DNA of 64,000 nt. Source: Macrolepiota albuminosa (lineage: Eukaryota; Basidiomycota; Agaricomycetes; Agaricales; Agaricaceae). The notes under the pieces were generated by a model, which had not been told where the DNA came from, did not search any database, and worked only from the letters and a program-made list of their open reading frames with translations. Location: positions 1,054,001 to 1,118,000 of the forward strand of contig JAMWFC010000046.1 of NCBI GenBank assembly GCA_027475525.1. Reading direction: 5' to 3'. A program made the position numbers and the translations under genes. Positions 19,606 to 30,360 of this stretch are shown here, piece by piece; positions within the stretch are counted from its first letter, which is position 1; every line of letters begins with the position of its first letter.

Positions 19606-20460
19606 GTGTTATTACTTGCTTTTTCTTGTCAACTAGTACCATTCTAGCTCCAGTCAATAGGGGCTTAGGCATAACCCCGGGCTTTAACTAAGGTGTATTG
19701 ACACACCCTTACAGCCTATGAAGAAGCAGTAAGTGCACACGGCAATGTTAGCGGTAAGAACACGGTAAGCTTAGCGAAGTCTAAGCGTCAATAATGCCTG
19801 CCGTAGCTGCAAGGCGCGAGTATGTCAAAGGCTAGCGAGAGTCTGCAACTGCCGATGAGTTCAACGTTGCCGACCGTAAATGAAGTCTCGAGCGTAAGGG
19901 AGACTAAAGAAAGGGGAGCAGGAAACTCTGGTCTATTGTTCGATTTACAAGTCAGTAAGTACTTTTATACTACAATGAGTTCACCGTCGCCAGTGACCAA
20001 TGACGCCAAAGTGCGGTAAACTAGAAAATTTTATAGGGGTAGCTCCAACGGTTTCAGATCCCTACTGTCCATGCAAGAACCTTAGCGACGCCAGGCGGCA
20101 GATCACAGTGCTAAACCATCAATCCATCACCCTTCTGTCTGTCCAAAATGCCTAGCAATGTCAGGCGCCAGATCAAGGTGCTAAGCGGTGTCAAACACCA
20201 AGGTCAAACGCCAAGCTGTCCGTCAGTTTTTGATAGATCATCAGGCTTCTCGCTAAGCACTGTCGTCAGTGACTGATGCCATCTGTCAGTTGTCATTCTG
20301 TCTGCCGTCGGCGCTATCACTGATTGGATCTGCTTCTTGCCGTGCGTGGCCATCAAATCTTGCCAAAATTGGTTAGTTAACACACGCTAAGGTATCCCGA
20401 GCCCGTGCCGCATTGCCGTAGTCTGCTGTTGATGCACTGATCCTGTATGGGGTCCTATCA

Positions 20461-21890
20461 GTGCACTCCAGAAGCATCTACATGATAAAACTAATTGCTA
20501 TTTGAATGCTTAGTGGTGGTCACCATGCACCACTGCTCAGGCTGCACCATTACTGTGCATCCCAAAGAAAGATGGAACCCTTCAATTGGCTCTTGATGCA
20601 CATCAGCACAATGATAATACTATAAAGAATGTAACTCCTTTACTAGATCAGAAGATAATCTGGAAAGACATGGCTTGAGCAAAGTATTGCTCAAAGATTG
20701 ATCTTACTGATGCCTACAAGCAGGTGCACATTTGCACCAAAGATGTATCCAAGACCATGTTTGCCTTGATCATGGGCATGTTTATGAGCAATATAATGCA
20801 GATTAGGGACTGTAATGCCCCTGCAACCTTTCAGAGATTAATGACCTCTATATTTTGAGACGTGATAGGATGCTTTATGCACGTCTACTTAGATGACATA
20901 TTCATCTATTTGGATTCCATGGAGGAGCATGAGCGGCACCTCAGAGTCATATTTGAATGACTATACAAGTAAAAGTTGTACTTGAAATAGAAAAAGTGTG
21001 AGCTTTATGCTCAAAGTATAGACTGCCTTGGGCATGTCATCGATAAGTGAGGTATACACCCCAATCAGGACAAGCTCAACCACATTTGGGAGTGGCACAT
21101 ACCATGAAACTACAATGACATCCAACAGTTTGTTGGCCTTGTCAACTACATATCAAGCTTCTTACCCAATGTTACTGTCTATACTGGGCCACTCATGGCC
21201 ATGATGCAGAATGGATCACCATTCAATTGGAGGCTGCTGTACCAGTGGTGCTTCAAAATGGTCAAACGGATCTGTACAAAGACTCTGGTTATTCAACCAA
21301 TTGACCCTAGATGGGATGTGCCTATTTGGCTCATTTGCAATGTGTCTAAGACAGGCATTGGTGCCATGTATAGCCAGGAGAGTGGGTGGCAAGTCTGCAG
21401 AGTTCATGTTAAAAAAGTTCACAACCGCCCAGCAAAACTATGCTGTGCATAAGCTAAAGACCCTAGCCATACTCGAGGCCCTCCTTGAGTGAGAGGATAA
21501 GCTGATGGGATACCCCATCCATATCATTACCAATCACAAGGCACTTGAGTTCTTCAAAGCTCAGGTGAACTTATTGCTGTGTCAGTGACGTTGGATTGAC
21601 TACATGTCAAGATACTAGTTTGACATCACCTATGTTAGAGGTGAACTCAATAAAGTGGCAGACTGCTTGTTTTGCTACTTTGAGAGCGATGTAGTCAGGG
21701 AGGCTCATGAGCCTCATGAGTATGTGCAGGCAGACTGCCACATAGACTCAGACGGGGAGGATATACCTCTCCACCAGTACCAGAAGATCAGAGAACATGT
21801 CCTGGACATATGCACAATGTGCAATGATGAACAGAGGCAAAGTACTTGCCTCAGGGAGCAGTATGAGGAGCAGGACGTAGCCACCTAGCT
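20461..21890 (+). pseudogene. Chromovirus RT (C-terminal part) and RNase H
   Basis: Broken plus-strand frames give a clear gypsy RT: LLCIPKKDGTLQLALD, YCSKIDLTDAYKQVHI, then the catalytic VYLDDIFIY (Y-L-D-D) near 20885-20910, CLGHVID and FVGLVNYISSF. The RNase H segment shows ICNVSKTGIGAMYSQ and ITNHKALEFF. Frequent stops are mostly TGA or TAG where Arg, Trp or Gln is expected, the outcome of C to T changes at methylated sites. An acidic connector to integrase follows at 21655-21888. Confidence 0.88.
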
Positions 21891-22149
21891 GCTCAAGAAG
21901 CATGAAGTCATGAAACCAGCATCACCTGAGGAACTTGAGTGCCCTGATAAACCCTTTACTCTGGCTGAAATGCTAGAAGGCGAATCGCCTTTGTCCCAGC
22001 CACCTAGCCTGGACAACAATGACTTCCATATGGAAGTGGTGCAGGAGTATAGACATGACTCCCTCTTCACTGAGATAATCACCAATCCCGATGACCATCC
22101 TTGGTTCAGGCAGGGGCCTGACAGATTGATCATGATGGAGAATCATTAA

Positions 22150-23256
22150 AGAGTGGCAGTGGTCTGCCTTCTCCATACATGAACTATTATGATGTGAATA
22201 CTGGACCAGGCCCATGCACTGGTGGGGCACTTTGGTGCCACATGGATGTTGGGATACATCTATAGATGGTATTGGTGGCCACGCATGGCCCAGGAGGTTA
22301 CCAAGTTCTGTGCATCATGTGCAGTATGTCAGAGGACAAAGCTGCCCCCTGAATCTCCTGCTGGGAAGCTGCACCAGCTACCAGTGCCAGTAAAGCCTTG
22401 GAATTTCAATGGAATGGACTTTGTAGGTCCCTTTTCCAAGTCAAGAGGATTTGACTACCTCTGAGTGGTGGTATGTTGCATAACAAGCATGGTGCACCTT
22501 ATACCGGTGCAAACAACACTGATGGCTAAGGAGCTGTTGTGGATCTATCTTAGGGAGATTGTTAGGCTGCATAGGCTGCCTAGTACCATTGTGAGCAACC
22601 GTGACTAAAAATTCACATCACAATGGTGGAGGGAACTCCACAAGCTGTTGAGAGCTAGACTTCTCATGTTGACTTCATTCCATCCTCAGACGGATGGGCA
22701 GACTGAGCAGGCCAACCGCAGTATAGGCCAGATCCTGAGAGCAGTTGTTTGCTCTGATCAACAAGACTAGGTGGACTGTTGTCCACTCACTGAGTTCACA
22801 ATTAATGTGAGTATCTCGAAGACTACAGGGTATGTACTCTTTGAGCTCAATAGAGGATACTTGCCCTCCATGCTGCATGAAATTCATGTGGATGTGGTGG
22901 CCCACTGAGGAGTAGTCAAGTTTGCCAGGCAGGCCGTGGAAAATATTGTGGCAGCACATGATGCCATCATTGAGATACGAGTCTTTCAGGTAAAAAACGC
23001 CAATCACTGTAGGCAAATGGACCCGCCTATATCAGTGGGAGCATTAGTCTACCTGTCAACGTGTAACCTGAGGCTGCTCAAGGGATGGGCAAGTAAACTC
23101 TGCCCAAAATGGGTAGGCCCATACTGCATGCTAGACGCAGAGCCAAGTACTTCCAACTACATGCTAGAGCTGCTGCAGACATTGCAGGAACAACAAATCG
23201 TTCCAAAGTTCCATGTGTTGCTGTTGCGACCATATAGCACGTCCAATGATGTGTAA
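22150..23256 (+). pseudogene. Chromovirus integrase
   Basis: The HHCC zinc-binding domain is visible (HFGATWMLGYIYRWYWWP, then CASCAVCQRTK), followed by the catalytic core with MDFVGPFSKS (first Asp), VSNRD (second Asp region; the family reads VSDRG) and TEQANRSIGQ (catalytic Glu). The C-terminal GPY-like part (KLCPKWVGPYCMLD, then VPKFHVLLLRPY) ends just before the chromodomain. At least three in-frame stops are present, so the copy is dead. Confidence 0.88.
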
Positions 23257-23475
23257 TTCTCTAACAGGGCGACTCTGGGCCTCTATGACTTTGAGGCACA
23301 AGACAATGACAAATGGTTTGTTGAGTGTATAATTGGGCACCAGTGGACTGAGCAGAATATGCTCAAGTTTGAGATATGTTGGTAGCCATACTCTCATTGC
23401 TCCAAGCTAGCGGCACTTGACCACTATTTGGAGTTGAAGGGTGTTAAGCATCCACATCAGTTAAGTAAGCATGCC
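23257..23475 (+). pseudogene. Chromodomain at the integrase C-terminus
   Basis: After a stop at 23257 the same frame reads KWFVECIIGHQW, a LKFEICW strand and PYSHCSKLAALDHYLEL. This is a standard chromodomain layout (xxVExIxxxR...YxVKWxG...TWEP...L...F), with a stop where a Trp or Gly residue is expected. It places the element among chromoviruses, whose integrases are thought to be guided to histone-marked chromatin. Confidence 0.8.
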
Positions 23476-23588
23476 AGCGCTTAATTTGATCAGCAGTGCC
23501 AATCATGGCTTGGCTGAGTTGGTCAGCAACTGTAGCTGAGACACGTCTAAAATTTGAAATTTCTTTTTTCCCTTTCTTTTCTCAACCA

Positions 23589-26258
23589 TGGACAACATGC
23601 CCATGGACCCTAGTGAGCAGCAGCAGCAGCAGCAGCAGTTTGAGCTTTTGCCATTGGTCTTACCATCAGCTGAAGAGGTGGCAGATAGCTCCTCCACTGA
23701 CCTAAAATGTGCCCCAGTGGGGACAATCGCAATAGGCTGTGGGCTTTCCATAGCAGCAGCAACAACCAGCAGCAGGCTACCCACCACAGCAGCCAGTGAT
23801 CAGTGGCTATCCACCACAACAACTTATGCAGAGCAACCTTATGCCCCAGAACGCACCCATAGGCAGTTTTCTGCCTCATCAGATGGCACAGGATGCTTAT
23901 GCACCACATCACGCTGAGAGCCAATCCCAGCAAGTCCAGTACGGGAGGCTATTTAGCCCCCAAGCAATGTCAGGATAGGGGCAGCTTGCCTTTGTACTAG
24001 CAAGGAGGCCAATGAGAGCACATCCTTTGCCTCAGTTTATGGCCCCGGCACACTATTCTGGCATGGCTGATATGCCAACAATGATGCCATACTCCCTGGC
24101 TTAGATGGGAGCTTGGGGTGCAATGCCCCAGTACAGTGCCTTGTATGAGGTGCCTACTGAAAGAGGAAAAGTGACCTCCCAGTTGGCCACAATGCCAGCC
24201 AACAGTCCAGAGGGATGTAGATCATCCCTGATGCCAGCAACAAGGGCATTCAAGAGCACAGAAGCTCTTAATACAGAACAAAGCAGCAAGTTTCCAGCTG
24301 ATGTGCTGATAAAGAGCCTGGCCAGGCTCTTCTTGTTACAGTGGCTGGAGATGCCGCACCAACTCAAGCCCAGCTCAGGAGAACAGTCGCGTCTTTGACA
24401 TGACAAAGAAAAAGCATGGGCTGTCAAGCCCAGTCTCAACCAGGACTTAGTTCTGGCTACTCTTCTCCAACGCCTGGGAAACAATAGATACAACATACCC
24501 GCAGACTCATCATTCCTCCGTGATGCAGAAGCTGTTGTCCTCATCAGTTGGATGATGGATAATATGGATCACATGCACACTCAGTGCAAAACTAATCTCC
24601 TTGCCCTCTCAGCCACTTGTAAGCAGCAGACTACATCTTCAAGTCAGGACACCAACTCTAGCAGAAAAGCGTGTCGGCAAAGAGTGGAGGACATGCCCTT
24701 CCACTTGACTCAGTCGAGCATTGCTATTCCCAGCCAGGAGGCTGGTCTAGGACAGGACATCCTCCCCTATGAGGATGTTCCTGTTTCAGCTGCCTCCTGG
24801 CTGATTCAGCACCTCACTAGTGGCACATCTAAGGTTGCATCTTTGCGACCATTATCTGTGGTATCTACCATGCATTCTGGGGAGCAGAGTTCCTGGAGCA
24901 TCAGTACACGCCCCACTGAGGCTAATGCCTCGCAATCCTGAAAGAATTGTTGGGGTAAGCACCCAGAAGGACATGCATATGTCAACATGCACTTCCCCGA
25001 GGATGCCTCAAAAGGGGCCCCAGGGGCTAACATCCCCTTCTTACCTGCAGTATTAGTAGAGGGCCCTCCAGCCTGATACCCTCAGTGCATGTGGGCGATG
25101 AACCCATGTTTAGAGAATTCTGTGCTGGAGAGGCTGCCTTCCTCACCCTCCAATGACAACTGATATGAAGAGCCTGAAGAGGCTTGTATAGAATCCTCTG
25201 TGCCACATGAGACTGCAGCACAACATATGGCATGTGAGCAGCGCAACAGTAATTGACAGGCCAAGATGGACCGTCGGGCACAAGATAGCGCCAAACAAGG
25301 AGCTGCCCTCCTTGAAGATGAGACCAGGTGCATCTCTGATGCGCTCAGTGTTGTGATTTATCAAGATCACACTATTGAGTGCCAGAACTCATTCTTCAGC
25401 ACGGAGTTGTCTCCCCAATTCTACTGGTCACCAGTAACCAACACTATCTTTGTTGGGTAAGAAGCCCACACAGCCAGGGCCTTTGAGGCCAACAAAGAGG
25501 GCAATGCCACACATACACCCCACAACAGTAAGGTGTACCAAGTTGCACCTTGCAAGTTCCCCTGCAGCCCCCGAGAGCTCCGCAGGCTCTATTCACTAGT
25601 GAACAACCAGTTTATGCTGATTTATCAGTGTCAGTGGGACTATTTCTTGCTCAACGAATTTAAATAGGTGACTATGAATTGCCACCCTACAGCTCAAGAC
25701 AGAGTAATGTCTCAACTACTCAATGAGGTTCCATACAAGACCATTGCGGTACTTTTTGCAGGTTTGGAGGAGCGGGAAAAAGTCCTGTGGATGATTGCTC
25801 CTTTGCAGATTTACTACTGCAAGGCAAGTGGGAGGCTAGCCTTCATCGGCCTGACTCCCTCTGATCCAAAGCAACCCTTTGCTTTGGACTACCTGGGCTC
25901 ATATGCCCTTCTCTATGGGCATCCTGAGATGTCCAACATGTGGATTATGCACAAGTATCTGGCTTATATATTTGCATGGCCAGGCCACTATAAAGAGGCC
26001 ATTGCCAAATACGAGGCGGCTACAGGGCAATCTTTTGTGCCCCTCCATACCAAGGATCCTAATTTTGAGGCTTGGGCTGTGGACATCCTAGAAGCATCAG
26101 CTTCTGTCTTCACCACTTTGGATGTGTTACACGTCCTCCTTCACAATCAAATTTCAGTCAGCTGGATTGACCATGCATACACCTATGGGGTCATCTACTT
26201 GGCCCACATCTTCTTCAGCGACAACTGGCTCTACAACAAGGTGGCTGCCCATCAATAA
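23589..26258 (+). pseudogene. Accessory coding region between chromodomain and 3' LTR
   Basis: A further 2.7 kb of sense-strand coding-like sequence follows pol. It starts MDNMPMDPSE and a run of seven Gln (23589-23640), continues in shifted frames as a Pro/Gln/Met-rich region (PQQLMQSNLMPQNAP...), and ends in a 196-aa open segment (25668-26258) with aromatic-rich, folded-looking sequence (LDYLGSYALLYGHPEMSNMW, YLAYIFAWPGHYKEAIAKYE). I recognise no domain. Frameshifts and stops show it is a relic of one or two genes carried by the element. Remaining coding-like fragments run to about 26720. Confidence 0.6.
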
Positions 26259-26750
26259 TGAGAGGCTGCAATGCCTCAATCATTATGGGACACCTCTGTT
26301 TCTTGCTCAGTGGGATGGGTGGCGTGAGGCCACCATTGGCGATTGCCAACACCTGATGCTTTAGCAGCAGGAGAGTTGTCATGCGTTCAACAATGCATTT
26401 ACTAAGGGGATGTACCTCCTCATTAGGCAAGACATTCATGCCTGAGAGATCTGAATATGCCAGTACTCATCCGACGATAGGGATCTTCCTAATCCCCAAC
26501 CACCTATTCCAGGGCTGACCTTTGACCCCACCATTATACTGTCCCTGCTACAGGACTATGACAATTCTCTGCCTATGGCAGGGCCATCGGGCACTTCTCA
26601 TAAGCCCACACCTGATGATGAACTCCTCGACTACAATATAGATGATGTGATTGCCAATCCATTCTGGGAGCCTGGAAACTCTCCAATTGCCCCTGTCCCT
26701 GACCTACTGACAGCCTGACCATCATGGTGCTTTGAGACCATAGTTTGGTC

Positions 26751-26984
26751 TGTAGCATAGTCTGCTATGTGGCATTGGCCACATAGCTTTTACTTACTTT
26801 AGTAGTCGATATTATATTATATTTATTATAATATAATATTATTATTTACATAGTATAAATTGTTTTTACTTGCTGCTTACTAAGCAGCTTATATTTGTGT
26901 CATATTACATAGTTAATAGACCAGACTGGTCTGATTCTGTGCAGTGTGACCACTAAGCTCTCTCAAACCTGTAACTTCATTATA
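26751..26984 (+). repeat. Chromovirus 3' LTR
   Basis: 234 bp, about 97% identical to the 5' LTR. The terminal CA has mutated to TA. The target duplication CTTCT follows immediately. Confidence 0.9.
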
Positions 26985-27469
26985 CTTCTTCAGCATGAGC
27001 TTTATTGTCATCACTGATCTCTGTCAGGGCCAACGTGAATGTTTCATCAGCAGTCAAGGCAGATCTGTATTCAGTGTTGGTGATTTTGCTTTGACATGCT
27101 GAGAGTTCAGCAATCCAAATGGACTTTTGAAATGCAGGTAGATATATAATGCAAGGTCTGAATTTCTTGGAAGCAAGAAGCAATGCAGTTATTGGTTGTT
27201 GCTCACTAATAGATGTTGTAAGGGCTTTAATCAATGGAGTTGGATTGTCAGTGAGATTATCAGTGAGGATGAAATCATCAAACATCATATTTGTTCAAGC
27301 TTTAACCATGATTTTTGTATCAGTGGTCAGACATAATAGAACAGTGGCTGTAATCCTCCTCAAACTTCATATTGTAAGATCTCATAATGAAACTAGTTTC
27401 AAAAATCAATACACAATATGTTTTCCATTTCTCAATCTCAACCAAGCATCTCTTGAATGCATGGTGTCC

Positions 27470-28363
27470 TAGTTTTTCTTCATGCCATTCCTTTGGAATA
27501 TGGACATATGCAGATGACCCCTATACATAGGTGTGGCCAACATCTTGCCATTCACCAGTCTATTTTTCCTCTGGGATAATCTCTGGATGCTAAGAAGAGG
27601 GCAGTCAATTTTTGACATAGTTTGCAAAGTCCCATGCCTCCATCCACTATTGCACATGTAATCCAGAATCAATTAGCATAGTGCACACCACAGCTATAGT
27701 AATCCCAATCAATCACTTGGCTGTGCTATTAGATGCTGATGAATAAGGTACTGTAGGGTCAAAAATGAGGCCTTCCTCACAAAGATAATCTTTCTACAGG
27801 AAGCTATAAAATTCTGGTGTATTATCTGTCCATATGAATACCATAAGTCATCTTGTCATTCTTTTAAATTCTGCTTTATACATCCTCAGAGTTTGAAGAG
27901 TTGTTTTAGCAAGTCAATTTGGTAAAAAAAAATGTACATATGTGTGAAGATCTTTGATCATGAAATTTCATTGCATACAGAGCTACTCTGGCAAATTTAG
28001 TACATGCTAGACCTCATAGGTCAATATTGATTGCATGTAGGATAGTTGTTTTTGGGAAGAGATAGTCATTGTAAGGACAATCTTTCATGTTTGCAATAAT
28101 ATGTCCTTGCATTGTCCCACAGAGTTGTCTCTTGCAATCATCAATCCATTGACAAGCTTTGATGCTTCTTTGATACACTGGCTCAAAAAACTGCTCCAAT
28201 GTTTGGCCTTTTTGAAAAGATTCACATGGTGTGTAACAATTATCTGAGCAAAAAATTGTAAAACATCACATGACATACAATTGCATCCTGGCTTTATAAT
28301 GGTGTATAGATCATGTGATTTGAACAAGAACTTGCTGATTAATAAATCAAACAAAATATTCAA
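27470..28363 (-). pseudogene. Copia GAG-pre-integrase and integrase core, decayed
   Basis: Broken minus-strand frames give a pre-integrase block ending FPKTT...INIDL, like the copia FPKTS...ELVHIDLCG. This is followed by an integrase-core-like stretch (FARVALYAMKF, then a WTDN motif near 27815-27830 matching the family RTDNG). Stops are frequent. Nothing here should be functional. Confidence 0.65.
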
Positions 28364-28547
28364 TTATTGGGGTGACTTTTTGACTCACTTTAATTTTTAT
28401 ATTTTCTAACACTTTTCAGCAGTAGAAAATGGAAACACCTTGTGGGAAGTATAAACAATGTCATATGACCTTGTTTGTACTAATTTAACATGTCCAACTT
28501 CAATTAATCATCTTCTTGACACTCTACCACTATCATGTGACCTATTT

Positions 28548-28790
28548 CTGCTGCCAATCGCTCTTCTGTTGCTTCTCTCTTCAATGAGGAGTATTTTCAG
28601 CATCAAATCCAAGCAAAAACTGGCCTGAAAAAGGGCACTGTGGAGAGGATCAGCAAAGAACTAGAGAGCAACAAAGAGAATCATTCTGGAGGTCATCCTT
28701 CCAAGCTTACATCACATGACAAATAGTCTATTATTCGTCAAATTACTACTGAGAAGCTGGATAATGCTGTTCAAGATATGTGATGCTGTG
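28548..28790 (+). pseudogene. Tc1/mariner transposase N-terminal (helix-turn-helix) fragment
   Basis: Plus-strand translation gives a helix-turn-helix style segment: QIQAKTGLKKGTVERISKEL, then SGGHPSKLTSHDK, a stop, and SIIRQITTEKLDNAVQ. This is the standard layout of the DNA-binding N-terminus of Tc1-like transposases in mushrooms (TGLSKSTVxRI...GGRPxKLSxxD...IxRxITSGKxxxAV). The DDE catalytic core is absent. The fragment lies inside the copia body, between protease and integrase segments and on the opposite strand, so it is another small insertion. I could not find clear terminal inverted repeats. Confidence 0.7.
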
Positions 28791-29086
28791 AAATGGGAGA
28801 ATCATCAATTCTATATAGCAATGTCTACAGGGCTCTGGAGTGATTGGACAGTCAGGGTGGCAGATACAGGTGCTGTGAATGATTCTGAGATTAGGTACAT
28901 TCTATTGTTTAGTATGCTAGCAAAAACTTCAATTTAGTTGAAGAAGAATTAAACATTGCTGCTCTCAAACACAGAATGCTATCCTGCAGCATCAAGTTTA
29001 CTGATTAAAATCAGATTAGCCATGATGTTGGGTGCATGGAGCACATCTTTGAAGGTCAAAGTATGTTTTTTGTTTTTGTGGATTAT

Positions 29087-29398
29087 TTAAAGAACAATGT
29101 TTCTGATATCTAAGATTGAAAAACTGGTTCCTCCCTCTGATGACTGACCAATGAGCTTGGCAACCAGCTTGTACTCAGTAAAGACTTCACATGATTTAAA
29201 GGAATGAACTGTGCACCCAGAGTTGGCAAATGTACATGCATTATTGTGTTGTGTCTCTGCAGCAAGCACAACCCTACTAACCATTGATTTGATCTTGTTG
29301 TAGATACATTGATCTGAGATTGGAGTCACTTTGGCTAATAATGCAAAATGGCTCCCAGGTTGGACTGTGTCACCAGAGGTTGTAGTGAAGCTTGCCAC
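29087..29398 (-). pseudogene. Copia protease-like segment
   Basis: The segment contains FANSGCTVHSF, which aligns with the copia protease active-site block (WLLDSGATxHM). The catalytic Asp position reads Asn, so this copy would be inactive. It sits between the gag zinc knuckle and the integrase region, the expected copia order. Confidence 0.65.
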
Positions 29399-29464
29399 AG
29401 GTATTTGTGCTTTGTGCCTTCCTTTCCACCATGTTGAGTATTGGCCCTGTTTGCCACCGCCTTT

Positions 29465-29725
29465 CTAGAAACAGTCTGATTGTAGATGTCCTATTTTCTC
29501 ATAGTTTGTGCACTTTTTATCATTAGGTTTATTCTTTGACAGGCTATTTATTTGTGCTTGTAGTGCATGTATCATAGTTTCAAGTGCCTTTACAGTGTCT
29601 GTATTTGTAGTACTTTTTCCTAACCTGGATTGATTCACAATATGTTCTCCATAGGTCATTAAGGTTTGTATTACCTTGACAAAATCTTCTTCACCATACA
29701 TTTTCAAGACTACAGGGTCCCACAA
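29465..29725 (-). pseudogene. Copia gag C-terminus with damaged zinc knuckle
   Basis: The translation has the copia gag style (WDPVVLKMYG..., FVKVIQTLMTYGE) and ends in CTNYEKIGHLQSDC, a CCHC zinc knuckle in which the second cysteine has become tyrosine. It lies just upstream (minus strand) of the protease segment. Earlier gag sequence continues in broken frames to about 30350. Confidence 0.7.
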
Positions 29726-30360
29726 CTCAGAGAATGAGTCAAGAAGTTTTGTGATGAACTTTTAATTTGTTATGTTTGCTCCAGCATTATTGGCTTCCTT
29801 TTATAAAGTACACATCCTTTTGATATGTCCATCCTTGCCAGCAACCTTTTTCCCATCTAGGAATTTACATTTTGCAAGTTCCTTTTCTCTCATATTATGC
29901 AATTTATTACTTTTTTTATATTGCCTCTTTAAGAATTCTCAGACCCTATGCAAAGAAGAGTCATGGTTGACTCCTAATTCTGATATGTCACAGATATTGA
30001 TAAGAATGGATGATAATGTGACACTCTCATGGAGTTTGTATTTGAGCTTGTTTGAGGTTCATGAGTAGACAGGAGTTGGGGTTTCTGGAATAGAAAGTGA
30101 GGATGGGAAAAGTGTATTGGGGCCAATTCTTTCAGTCTCTGAATCTGAGTCCTTGCATAGTGATTTAAAAATAATAATGTTATTTTTCCAATAGTTGAGA
30201 AGTCTGCAGGGCTTTCTATGGGCAATCATCTGGATCTTCCAGCTTGCATAATTTTGATGCCCTCAGCATTTTAATTCTTTGGATAGGAAGAATAGTAGTA
30301 GCATTATGCCAGTACTTGCCATAGTAAGATCTCAAAAGATTTTTCTCTTGAGTTGTTGTC

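Larger units (their letters stand above)
19097..19713 (-). mobile_element. TRIM-like miniature LTR element with tRNA-like terminal repeats
   Basis: A 617-bp insertion is bounded by TGTAACA...CCTTACA and a perfect GCCTA duplication (19092-19096, 19714-19718). Two 204-bp direct terminal repeats (19097-19300, 19510-19713) are about 97% identical and enclose 209 bp with no coding capacity. On the minus strand the internal region begins TTTGGTGGAACTACAG, a plausible primer-binding site, and ends TCTAGAGGGGAGAG, a polypurine tract, which sets the orientation. Each repeat contains a tRNA-like segment with pol III A- and B-box matches. Such a non-autonomous element would need an LTR retrotransposon's proteins in trans. 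Confidence 0.85.
8553..20460 (-). mobile_element. Inner Ty3/gypsy element carrying an antisense gene
   Basis: LTRs at 8553-9478 and 18913-20460 (the right one enlarged by a 617-bp insertion) run TGAT...ATCA and are flanked by GTGC. Gag-pol is on the minus strand, so the right LTR is the 5' LTR. An 18-nt primer-binding candidate (TGGAGCCCACCGCGAGGG, minus strand, 18909-18892) lies 3 nt inside it. A GGGGGGAGA polypurine tract abuts the left LTR at 9479-9487. Pol order RT-RNaseH-IN identifies gypsy; I see no chromodomain. Unlike the surrounding chromovirus the element is CpG-rich, so it is a younger insertion. It interrupts the chromovirus RT. Confidence 0.92.
18913..20460 (-). repeat. Inner gypsy LTR (5' LTR) with TRIM-like insertion
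   Basis: This is the second LTR copy, starting TGATGATGCCCAAAG and ending GGTCCTATCA. It is split at 19096/19714 by the 617-bp TRIM-like element; without that insertion its length matches the left LTR. Confidence 0.92.
3016..26984 (+). mobile_element. Ty3/gypsy chromovirus, complete but decayed, interrupted by inner elements
   Basis: Two 234-bp LTRs (3016-3249, 26751-26984) begin TGTAGCATAG and end CTTCATTACA or ATA. They are flanked by an exact 5-bp duplication CTTCT (3011-3015 and 26985-26989). Internal order on the plus strand is gag, zinc knuckle, protease, RT/RNase H, integrase, chromodomain, then an accessory coding region. The inner gypsy element at 8553-20460 splits the RT. Without it the element is about 12 kb, long for this family. 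Many CAG to TAG and CGA to TGA stops and a near absence of CpG indicate methylation-driven decay. Confidence 0.9.

Noticed and set aside
19439..19672. 77-aa minus-strand frame across the TRIM
   Set aside because: It reads through the tRNA-like segment and non-coding interior; no coding character.
23257..26258. An env gene in the chromovirus
   Set aside because: No signal peptide, furin-like site or transmembrane hairpin is visible; only an unidentified accessory region can be supported.
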